Of a DNA stretch of 5,115 nucleotides, positions 1 through 4,785 are shown piece after piece. The stretch is taken from the NCBI GenBank assembly GCA_030604345.1, contig JAUVWB010000150.1, positions 1-5,115 of the forward strand, given 5' to 3'. The stretch is from Desulfofustis sp. Lineage in GTDB: Bacteria > Desulfobacterota > Desulfobulbia > Desulfobulbales > Desulfocapsaceae. A program made the translations under genes and the position numbers. Numbering within the stretch: the stretch's first letter is position 1; every line of letters starts with the position of its first letter. The notes under the pieces were generated by a model that was not told the origin of the DNA, did no database searches, and saw nothing but the letters and a program-made list of their open reading frames with translations.

Positions 1-250
1 CCAAGCGCAGGGCCCGGTCTTTGATATAAGCCGGCTCCAGGGATTGGGTGGCACGCAGCCTGATCAGTGGCGGATTGCAGTTATCGTCGATCAGCCACAA
101 GGAGCAGATGTCCACTCCGGTTACCTTGGCCGTCACCATGACAATCAGTTTCAGTAGATCCTCGAGAAACAGGTCCGAAGTGATCGCCTGGCTGATGTCC
201 ATCAGCGCTTTAATGTAGTGGTCGTACGATTGTTGATTGGACTTGTGCAT
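1..250 (-). CDS. GAF-domain sensor protein, N-terminal part (runs off the window)
   Basis: Reading from the ATG at 250-248 gives 83 residues before the window ends, so the C-terminal part is missing. The start is well fenced: an in-frame TGA lies only one codon further upstream (256-254). No strong Shine-Dalgarno is visible. An amphipathic N-terminal helix (about residues 10-35, IKALMDISQAITSDLFLEDL) leads into the first part of a GAF fold, with VTAKVTGVDICSLWLIDD (about 39-56) and a following strand LIRLRAT (62-68). GAF domains are cytoplasmic small-molecule, redox or signalling sensors. Proteins that begin this way often end in an ANTAR RNA-binding domain or act as stand-alone sensors, but that part lies outside the window. 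It sits 51 bases after the winged-helix gene on the same strand, so co-transcription is likely. The GAF call is fairly sure; ligand and output are unknown. Confidence 0.75.
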   Translation of the reverse strand, partial: MHKSNQQSYDHYIKALMDISQAITSDLFLEDLLKLIVMVTAKVTGVDICSLWLIDDNCNPPLIRLRATQSLEPAYIKDRALRL

Positions 251-301
251 AACTCAGCTGCAGGAACGAAAAGGACGTGCCGCCGGGAGAGGCTTCCTTG
301 T

Positions 302-556
302 TTAATTCATGGCACTGGAGGGCTCCCGTTCACGCAGCCAGCGTAGTCCTTCAGCGGTAATCAGATGATAACTGAGATCCGGGTCCGACTGAATTATCCC
401 CATCGCTTCCATGGTCCGCAGCAATGGTCTGAGTTGACCGGGCGATAAGTTCAGACGTCCGGCGATGGCTGCCGTCGGTACGAGCTGAGGCTGCGGATTG
501 ACCAGATTTTCCGACAAAATAGCGAGAACTTCCACGGCATGTTCATGGCGCGACAT
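302..556 (-). CDS. Small winged-helix DNA-binding protein
   Basis: An 84-residue protein made almost entirely of one winged helix-turn-helix domain. Helix 1 is about residues 5-18 (HAVEVLAILSENL). The helix-turn-helix is about 27-50: TAAIAGRLNLSPGQLRPLLRTM, with the typical pattern in which one helix is followed by a short turn and a recognition helix. Then come GIIQSDPDLSYHLITAEGLRWL (53-74), which reads as the two-stranded wing and a closing helix. A good Shine-Dalgarno (GGGGAG) lies 6-7 bases before the ATG at 556-554, which supports this start. No effector domain or cysteine cluster is present, so any sensing is probably by a partner. The GAF-domain gene follows 51 bases downstream on the same strand and is the obvious candidate partner. 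No specific family name can be given from sequence alone. The gene is very likely real; DNA targets are unknown. Confidence 0.75.
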   Translation of the reverse strand: MSRHEHAVEVLAILSENLVNPQPQLVPTAAIAGRLNLSPGQLRPLLRTMEAMGIIQSDPDLSYHLITAEGLRWLREREPSSAMN

Positions 557-649
557 GACATCTCCCCGGGTAACTTTTGCGTGTTTCGCCTCGACAACCG
601 ATCCGCCACGGGAGGCCCCGTTAACGCCGCCGTTTATCGATGCTTTTCC

Positions 650-668
650 TTTTGTTATGTAAACAAAA
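650..668. promoter_or_regulatory. Short palindrome in the upstream region of the winged-helix gene
   Basis: TTTTGTT (650-656) and AACAAAA (662-668) form a perfect 7-bp inverted repeat around the 5-base centre ATGTA. It lies about 95 bases upstream of the winged-helix start and overlaps the best -10-like hexamer there, a suitable place for an operator, perhaps for autoregulation by the winged-helix protein. The arms are A/T only apart from one G/C pair, so chance in an AT-rich stretch cannot be excluded. Confidence 0.3.
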
Positions 669-762
669 AGAGGCGATTCTGCAAAGGGAAGATGAATTCA
701 AAATAACGATATACTCATTAAATGCATTTTGACTAATTTTTTTTTGCCGCTCGCTTCCCGCT

Positions 763-810
763 ACGGGCCGCCCGGCGCTGGAGCACAAGCGTCAGGGCCG
801 GGAAGCCCGT
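763..810 (-). other. GC-rich stem-loop just downstream of glxR
   Basis: ACGGGC (763-768) pairs with GCCCGT (805-810), and after a 2x2 internal loop CCCGGC (771-776) pairs with GCCGGG (797-802), leaving a 20-base apical loop with a possible extra CTG/CAG pairing. It begins 18 bases after the glxR stop codon in transcript order. It is not followed by a U tract in the minus-strand transcript (an A run follows instead), so it is not a standard intrinsic terminator. It may be a 3'-end stabilising or processing hairpin or part of a Rho-dependent end. An alternative 7-bp pairing, CTTCCCG (754-760) with CGGGAAG (799-805), would compete with it. Confidence 0.4.
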
Positions 811-828
811 CGACAACTCGTCCTACGG

Positions 829-1707
829 CTATTTCACCTCATGAGCGGCCAGCTTTTCCAGAGCGGTTACCATGGCCGAATGATCGAGCCCACTGCCGCC
901 GTTGGCCGATACCGCATTGAACAATTCCTGGGCGGTAGCGGTGTTGGGCAATGCCACCTGCAGCTTGCGGGCATTGGCCAGGGCCAGAGTAAGGTCCTTT
1001 TGATGGAGACTGATGCGAAATCCCGGATTAAAGGTACGCTTGATCATGCGCTCACCATGCACTTCCAGGACCTTCGATGAGGCAAAGCCGCCCATCAGGG
1101 CCTCTCGGACCCGGGCCGGGTCGGCGCCCGCCTTGGAGGCGAAGAGCAGGGCCTCGGCCACGGCCTCGATGTTCAAGGCAACGATGATCTGGTTGGCCAC
1201 TTTGCAGGTCTGTCCGGCGCCATTCTCGCCAACCAGCGTGATATTCTTGCCCATCAGCTGAAAGATCGGCAGCACCGAAGCAAAGGTGGCCTGATCCCCG
1301 CCGACCATGATGGTCAGCGTCGCCTGTTCGGCCCCGACCTGCCCCCCGGAGACGGGCGCATCGAGATAGGCGCAGCCCAACTCGTTGATGCGCCGGGCGA
1401 ATTCCTTGGTCTCCACCGGTGAGATCGAACTCATGTCGACGACGATCTTGCCCTTACTCAAGCCCTCGGCTACGCCGTTCTCACCGAATAGGACCGCTTC
1501 AACATCCGGGGTATCGGGGACCATGAGGATAATCAGTTCGCTTGCCTCGGCAACTTCCTTGGCGGAGTTGTGCCGCTTGACTCCCTTTTCCGCCAAGGCC
1601 GAAGGCACCCTGTGGGTGCCGTCCACATGGATTTCATGCCCGGCTGCCAGCAGATGGCCGGCCATCGGACCGCCCATGATTCCCAATCCGAGAAATCCTA
1701 TCTTCAT
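829..1707 (-). CDS. glxR: Tartronate semialdehyde reductase (2-hydroxy-3-oxopropionate reductase), GlxR type
   Basis: A 292-residue cytoplasmic beta-hydroxyacid dehydrogenase that reduces tartronate semialdehyde to D-glycerate with NAD(P)H. Residues 7-12 (GLGIMG) are the Rossmann dinucleotide-binding loop. DAPVSGG (116-122) is the substrate-binding signature. K169 in CKVANQ is the family's catalytic lysine, and HQKDL (235-239) lies in the all-helical C-terminal domain. Length and long stretches such as SSISPVETK and SKAGADPARV match the E. coli GlxR type more than GarR, as I recall those sequences. The ATG at 1707-1705 is chosen although the frame is open to 1866: it follows a strong AGGAGG-type ribosome site, and the 53-residue upstream extension is unlike the family and overlaps hyi. 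It is the second gene after hyi, 16 bases downstream, so the two surely share a transcript. Residues after the second strand (VDGTHR, 28-33) differ from E. coli, so NADH versus NADPH preference is unclear. Confidence 0.93.
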   Translation of the reverse strand: MKIGFLGLGIMGGPMAGHLLAAGHEIHVDGTHRVPSALAEKGVKRHNSAKEVAEASELIILMVPDTPDVEAVLFGENGVAEGLSKGKIVVDMSSISPVETKEFARRINELGCAYLDAPVSGGQVGAEQATLTIMVGGDQATFASVLPIFQLMGKNITLVGENGAGQTCKVANQIIVALNIEAVAEALLFASKAGADPARVREALMGGFASSKVLEVHGERMIKRTFNPGFRISLHQKDLTLALANARKLQVALPNTATAQELFNAVSANGGSGLDHSAMVTALEKLAAHEVK

Positions 1708-1709
1708 AA

Positions 1710-1719
1710 CCTCCTCCTC
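1710..1719 (-). promoter_or_regulatory. Ribosome binding site deciding the glxR start
   Basis: On the minus strand the run AGAGGAGGAGG stands just before the ATG at 1707, fitting the short 16-base hyi-glxR gap. It fixes the start at MKIGFLGLG and argues against the longer in-frame ATG at 1866. Confidence 0.8.
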
Positions 1720-1723
1720 TCTG

Positions 1724-2500
1724 TTAACGATACGGCGCCAGCCAGACCAGCCCCGCCTCGGTTGTCGCCGCTGGGATATACTCACAACCGACCCAGCCCT
1801 GATAGCCGGCCTGGTCGATCGCCTTGAACAGATTCGGGAAATGAATCTCGCCGGTACCCGGTTCATGGCGTCCCGGGTTATCGGCGAGCTGCATGTGCCC
1901 GATCCGATCGATCAACCTGCGGATGGTATTGATCAGATCGCCCTCCATCCGTTGCATGTGGTAGATGTCATATTGCAGCCTGATGGAGGCATGGCCGACC
2001 TCGTCGAGCAGGTCAACGGTCGCCGCCGAGGTGGTCAAAAAAAATCCCGGGATGTCTTTGTCGTTGAGCGGCTCGATCACGAGTCCGATGCCTTCCCGAG
2101 CCAGGACGTCGGCGGCGAAACGGAGATTGGTCACCAGGGTCTGCCTGACTTTATCCCGGTCCACGCCGCGGGGGACCAGACCGGCCAAACAATTGAGCGC
2201 CGGACACTGCAGGGCTTTGGCATACTGCAGAGCCTTTTCGACCCCGTCCTGAAACTCCTGCTCACGCCCCGGAAGACAGGCGATACCGCGTTCCCCCGCC
2301 GCCCAATCCCCGGCCGGCAGGTTATGCAAGACCTGTTTCAAGCCGTATCGCTGCAATCGCTCGGCCAGCTCCTCGGCCGGCCAGGCATAGGGAAACATGA
2401 ACTCCACGGCGGAGAAACCATGCTCAGCCGCTTTTTGGAAGCGATCGAGAAAGTCCACCTCGTTGAACAACATGGTCAGATTGGCACTGAATTTCGGCAT
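1724..2500 (-). CDS. hyi: Hydroxypyruvate isomerase
   Basis: A 258-residue TIM-barrel isomerase (xylose-isomerase-like, AP endonuclease 2 fold) that interconverts hydroxypyruvate and tartronate semialdehyde in the cytoplasm. Length equals E. coli Hyi, and several signature stretches are present: VEFMFPYAWP (32-41), LHNLPAGDWAAGERGIA (58-74), QYDIYHMQRMEG (176-187), HMQLADNPGRHEPGTGEI (202-219) and GWVGCEY (235-241). Expected metal/catalytic residues are E143 (in VIEPLN), D178, Q204 and E240, all in place. The ATG at 2500-2498 is preferred because MPKFSANLTMLF is the family N-terminus; an upstream in-frame ATG at 2545 would add 15 unmatched residues. AAGGGA about 10 bases upstream is the likely ribosome site. 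It is the first gene of a hyi-glxR transcript that reads away from the GntR regulator. The related 2-oxo-tetronate isomerase (OtnI) is the main alternative, but similarity favours true Hyi. Gcl, the usual neighbour, is not seen. Confidence 0.93.
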   Translation of the reverse strand: MPKFSANLTMLFNEVDFLDRFQKAAEHGFSAVEFMFPYAWPAEELAERLQRYGLKQVLHNLPAGDWAAGERGIACLPGREQEFQDGVEKALQYAKALQCPALNCLAGLVPRGVDRDKVRQTLVTNLRFAADVLAREGIGLVIEPLNDKDIPGFFLTTSAATVDLLDEVGHASIRLQYDIYHMQRMEGDLINTIRRLIDRIGHMQLADNPGRHEPGTGEIHFPNLFKAIDQAGYQGWVGCEYIPAATTEAGLVWLAPYR

Positions 2501-2553
2501 GGCTGCACATCCCTTTTCGGTTGGCACCGCCCCCAGGCTTCGCAAGGTGGCGA

Positions 2554-2582
2554 TTGCATATTGCGTCGAAGTATCCTAGTAT
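2554..2582 (+). promoter_or_regulatory. Possible sigma70 promoter for gntR-larA
   Basis: TTGCAT (2554-2559), a 17-base spacer and TAGTAT (2577-2582) would start transcription near 2589, at the edge of the inverted repeat. The -35 matches only 3 of 6 consensus bases and the -10 4 of 6, and the leader would be about 150 bases, so this is tentative. Confidence 0.3.
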
Positions 2583-2585
2583 GGG

Positions 2586-2617
2586 CATATCATCAGATCA
2601 ACATATCATCTGATGAT
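2586..2617. promoter_or_regulatory. Likely GntR operator: inverted repeat with overlapping direct repeats
   Basis: ATCATCAGAT (2589-2598) and ATCTGATGAT (2608-2617) are a perfect 10-bp inverted repeat with a 9-base spacer. The same stretch also contains two direct copies, CATATCATCAGAT (2586-2598) and CATATCATCTGAT (2602-2614), identical at 12 of 13 positions and 16 bases apart. The second copy forms its own compact palindrome ATCATC-T-GATGAT (2605-2617). A compact palindrome of this size suits a FadR-subfamily dimer, and the second partial copy could bind another dimer. It lies between divergent hyi-glxR and gntR-larA, over the predicted start of the hyi promoter, where binding would repress. 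The binding protein is inferred from location. Confidence 0.65.
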
Positions 2618-2632
2618 TGTATACCTATTGTA
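2616..2632. repeat. ATTGTA direct repeat beside the operator
   Basis: ATTGTA occurs at 2616-2621 and 2627-2632, exactly 11 bases (one helical turn) apart, with the palindrome GTATAC at 2619-2624. It overlaps the hyi -10 region and touches the inverted repeat, so it could be an extra half-site for the same or another regulator. It is short enough to be chance. Confidence 0.3.
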
Positions 2633-2650
2633 CGAACCCATTGCTGTCAA
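2622..2650 (-). promoter_or_regulatory. Promoter for hyi-glxR
   Basis: The minus strand shows a perfect -35 TTGACA (2650-2645), a 17-base spacer and TAGGTA (2627-2622) as -10. The predicted start is near 2614, inside the inverted repeat, giving a leader of about 115 bases before hyi. The -10 is weak, as expected of a regulated promoter; a TATACA a few bases further on is an alternative but badly spaced. The -35 itself overlaps a small palindrome CTGT-CA-ACAG (2644-2653). Confidence 0.5.
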
Positions 2651-2678
2651 CAGAAAACTCCGGGCGAATGACTGACCG

Positions 2679-2697
2679 CCCCCACGATCATCGGGGG
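2679..2697 (+). other. Small hairpin in the gntR leader
   Basis: CCCCC (2679-2683) and GGGGG (2693-2697) flank ACGATCATC, giving a 5-bp G/C stem with a 9-base loop; an overlapping palindrome CGAT-C-ATCG (2685-2693) competes. No U tract follows, so it is not an intrinsic terminator. A leader structure or a protein site are both possible. Confidence 0.3.
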
Positions 2698-2718
2698 AGA
2701 CGGCTCAGCGACAGGAAG

Positions 2719-2732
2719 CCGGTTTAAACGGG
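2719..2732. promoter_or_regulatory. Near-palindrome overlapping the gntR ribosome site
   Basis: CCGGTTTAAACGGG has a perfect GTTTAAAC core (2722-2729) and CC/GG outer pairs with one mismatch between. Its right edge runs into GGGAG (2730-2734), the probable Shine-Dalgarno of gntR. The location would suit autoregulation, but the motif differs from the main operator. Confidence 0.25.
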
Positions 2733-2741
2733 AGCAAAGAA

Positions 2742-3455
2742 GTGCTTATGTCTGGCGTAACAGCACCGGTCCAGCGCAAGAGACTCGCGGACCAGATTGC
2801 CGATCGACTGATGACGATGATTGCCGACGGCACCCTTAAGCCCGGTGACCGCCTTCCGCCCGAGCCGGAACTGATGAAACAATTTCAAGTGGGACGCAGT
2901 TCGATCAGGGAGGCTGTCGGTGCCCTCGCCCTGGTCGGGCTGGTAACCGTCCGCCCCGGCCAGGGCACCCACGTGGCCCCGTTTTCCACCGACAGTTCGC
3001 GTCGACCGGTTGGACTGCTCGGTATCGGCCGGGACAAAATCAGGGAACTGGTGGAGGCTCGCCTCGAACTGGAATGCGCCATCGTCCGCCTGGCCGCCCG
3101 ACGTGTCACTGCCACCGATCTGGCGAGGATCCGGGAAAAGCATGAATTGCTCAGCGCCGCACTGGTTAACCGGGAATCTCCGATTGCAGCTGACCTCGCC
3201 TTTCACCTGAGCATCGCCGACGCCTGTCACAACTCCGTCTTGATCCGCTTTTTCAAGGAAATGCGGCAACCAATCCGCTCCTGGATGGAACAAAAGGCAC
3301 GCCATGAATGGGGGTATGACCAGGTAATCAACCACCACAAACGTATCATCGAAGCCATCGAGTCAGGTCGGAGCGAAGCGGCGGAGCAGGCCGTGCGAGA
3401 TCATCTGCTGGCCACTTCTGAACGGCTCGTCACGGCCTTGTTGGCCGATGAGTGA
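2742..3455 (+). CDS. GntR-family transcriptional regulator, FadR subfamily (FCD domain)
   Basis: A 237-residue regulator of the usual length for its subfamily. The N-terminal winged helix (about residues 13-80) carries the GntR signature: LADQIADRLMTMIADGTLKPGDRLPPE, then LMKQFQVGRSSIREAVGALALVGLV and the wing RPGQGTHVAP. The C-terminal FCD helical domain (about 98-230) has the metal/ligand-site pattern of D151 and H155 (DLAFH), H198/H199 (NHHKRI) and H221 (RDHLLA), suggesting a metal-assisted carboxylate ligand, such as a 2-hydroxy- or 2-oxoacid. The GTG at 2742 is placed 7 bases after GGGAG, which is ideal; an ATG two codons later (2748) is the alternative start. It is transcribed away from hyi-glxR and directly before the racemase homologue, so it probably controls both arms through the operator at 2586-2617 and is released by a pathway acid. 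The ligand is not known. Confidence 0.92.
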   Translation: MLMSGVTAPVQRKRLADQIADRLMTMIADGTLKPGDRLPPEPELMKQFQVGRSSIREAVGALALVGLVTVRPGQGTHVAPFSTDSSRRPVGLLGIGRDKIRELVEARLELECAIVRLAARRVTATDLARIREKHELLSAALVNRESPIAADLAFHLSIADACHNSVLIRFFKEMRQPIRSWMEQKARHEWGYDQVINHHKRIIEAIESGRSEAAEQAVRDHLLATSERLVTALLADE

Positions 3456-3495
3456 ACTGCCCCCCGTGCCCGAGAAAATAGAAGGAATCAACGCC

Positions 3496-4782
3496 ATGGA
3501 TTTTCACCTGCTCTACGGACGCTCAGAGCTTCGTGTAACTGTCCCCCCGTCGATCAAGGTCAGAGAAATCGTCAAACACCCGATGCCGATCCTCCCCGAC
3601 GGTGACCTCCCCCTGCGCCAGGCCTTCGCCGAGCCGATCGGCAGTAAGCCGCTTGCCGAACTGGCCCGGGGCCGAGACAATGCCTGCATCCTCATCTGCG
3701 ATATCACTCGACCGGTCCCCAACGGACGGATCTTGCCGCCACTCGTCGATACGCTGATCGAAGCGGGGATCGACCGGCAGCGCATCCTCATCCTGGTCGC
3801 CACCGGCTTGCACCGCCCCAATGAAGGCGAGGAACTGCGCGAGCTGATCGGCTCTGATGACATTTTTTCCTCGATCCGCATCGAAAACCATTTTGCCCGG
3901 GATCGAGAAGCTCATATCGATCTCGGCTCCACCTCCGGGGGCATCCCGATCGGCATCGACCGGCGGTTTTACGAGGCCGATCTCCGGCTGGTCACCGGGC
4001 TGGTGGAGCCGCACTTCATGGCCGGCTATTCCGGTGGCAGAAAGGTGGTGGCCCCCGGTGTCGCCTACCAGGATACCATCCTCACCTTCCATACCGCCCA
4101 GGTCCTGGAACACCCCTGCGCCGCCAACTGCGTCATGGCCGGCAACCCGTTACATCAGGCGCAGATGGAAATTGTCAAGAGGATCGGAGAGATCTATGCG
4201 GTCAATGTGGTCATCGACGACAAACGCCGGCTCGGCCGGGTGACGTTTGGCGAGATCGAGGCCAGCCACCTGGCCGCGGTCGATTTCATGCGGCGCTATG
4301 CCGAAATCGATGTCGAGCGACGCTACCGCACCATTGTCACCTCGGCCGGCGGCTATCCTCTGGATCGCACCTATTACCAGACCGTCAAGGGAATGGTCAG
4401 CCCCCTCGACATCCTCGAACCGGGCGGTACCATCATCATCGCCAGTGAATGCTCGGAAGGAATGGGCAGCCGCGAATTCGTCGCCGCCCAGCAGGAGTTT
4501 TGCCGTCTCGGCATGGATCGGTTCATGAGGATGCTGAACGGACGAGACAAGGCACTGATCGATGAGTGGCAGACGGAGATGCTGGTCAAGCCGCTTCGCC
4601 AAGGCTCGATACAACTCTATACCACCAACCTCGCCGAGCAGGATCTGCAGAAAACCGGCGTGGCATGGATCGCTTCACTGTCCGAGGCGATCGCGGCCAG
4701 TACCGACCGCCACAACGATCCGGATATCGCCGTCATTCCGGAAGGACCGTACGTGGTCCCCCGCTTCCGTCCGCCAGACTGA
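3496..4782 (+). CDS. LarA-family nickel-pincer 2-hydroxyacid racemase/epimerase homologue (DUF2088)
   Basis: A 428-residue homologue of lactate racemase LarA. Numbered from this start, the key residues fall almost exactly where Lactobacillus plantarum LarA has them: D69 and R72 in DITRP, H106 in TGLHRP, H173 in EPHFMAGYSGGRK, K183 (the lysine that carries the nickel-pincer nucleotide), H199 in TFHTAQ, and Q295/K298 in YYQTVKG. The enzyme should therefore bind the Ni cofactor and move hydride at C2 of a 2-hydroxyacid. The family includes racemases and epimerases for lactate, malate, 2-hydroxyglutarate, phenyllactate and gluconate, so substrate is open; the hyi-glxR context points to glycerate or a relative. 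The start at 3496 has AAGGA 9 bases upstream and gives the family N-terminus MDFHLLYGRSEL. An ATG at 3448, overlapping the gntR stop by 8 bases, would add 16 unmatched residues without a good ribosome site. Cofactor genes larB, larC and larE are not in the window. Confidence 0.9.
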   Translation: MDFHLLYGRSELRVTVPPSIKVREIVKHPMPILPDGDLPLRQAFAEPIGSKPLAELARGRDNACILICDITRPVPNGRILPPLVDTLIEAGIDRQRILILVATGLHRPNEGEELRELIGSDDIFSSIRIENHFARDREAHIDLGSTSGGIPIGIDRRFYEADLRLVTGLVEPHFMAGYSGGRKVVAPGVAYQDTILTFHTAQVLEHPCAANCVMAGNPLHQAQMEIVKRIGEIYAVNVVIDDKRRLGRVTFGEIEASHLAAVDFMRRYAEIDVERRYRTIVTSAGGYPLDRTYYQTVKGMVSPLDILEPGGTIIIASECSEGMGSREFVAAQQEFCRLGMDRFMRMLNGRDKALIDEWQTEMLVKPLRQGSIQLYTTNLAEQDLQKTGVAWIASLSEAIAASTDRHNDPDIAVIPEGPYVVPRFRPPD

Positions 4783-4785
4783 TCA
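4780..4785. other. Shared TGATCA stop-stop junction
   Basis: TGATCA is its own reverse complement: its first three bases are the plus-strand TGA of the racemase homologue, its last three read as TGA for the minus-strand protease. The two convergent genes thus abut with no intergenic base, and any terminator for either must lie inside the other gene. Confidence 0.9.

Larger units (their letters stand above)
557..828. other. Intergenic region between glxR and the winged-helix gene
   Basis: A gap of 272 bases. The part from about 641 to 745 is distinctly AT-rich and includes a run of nine T on the plus strand (737-745). It probably holds the promoter of the minus-strand winged-helix/GAF operon: TTGCAG, a 17-base spacer, then TACATA can be read on the minus strand around 682-654, but the -10 match is poor. 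The part from 746 to 828 is GC-rich and forms the stem-loop listed separately. No convincing gene was found in either strand. Confidence 0.5.

Noticed and set aside
577..610. A sigma54-like -24/-12 element on the minus strand (TGGCGG followed by TTGTC).
   Set aside because: The -12 element lacks the required GC dinucleotide at the right spacing, giving GG-N10-GT.
737..745. A run of nine T as the U tract of an intrinsic terminator or as a phase-variable tract.
   Set aside because: No stem precedes it on the plus strand, on the minus strand it is an A run, and it is not inside a coding region or a convincing promoter spacer.
1708..1866. A 53-residue N-terminal extension of glxR from the ATG at 1866.
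   Set aside because: It overlaps hyi, is arginine-rich and unlike the family, and a strong ribosome site sits right before the ATG at 1707.
2522..2538. TGGCAC on the plus strand as a possible sigma54 -24 box for gntR.
   Set aside because: The bases 10 after GG are AG, not GC, and no TTGC-like -12 box follows.
1385..2671. A 428-codon open frame on the plus strand opposite hyi and glxR.
   Set aside because: It is antisense to two well-recognised genes, its translation shows no family features, and long open antisense frames are common in GC-rich codon usage.
2724..3338. A 204-codon minus-strand frame opposite gntR.
   Set aside because: The plus-strand GntR/FCD signature is clear and the antisense translation is low-complexity without family features.
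3523..4113. Minus-strand open frames inside the racemase gene (also 3513-3881 and 4150-4614).
   Set aside because: They are shadows of a strongly conserved plus-strand gene and have no recognisable domain.
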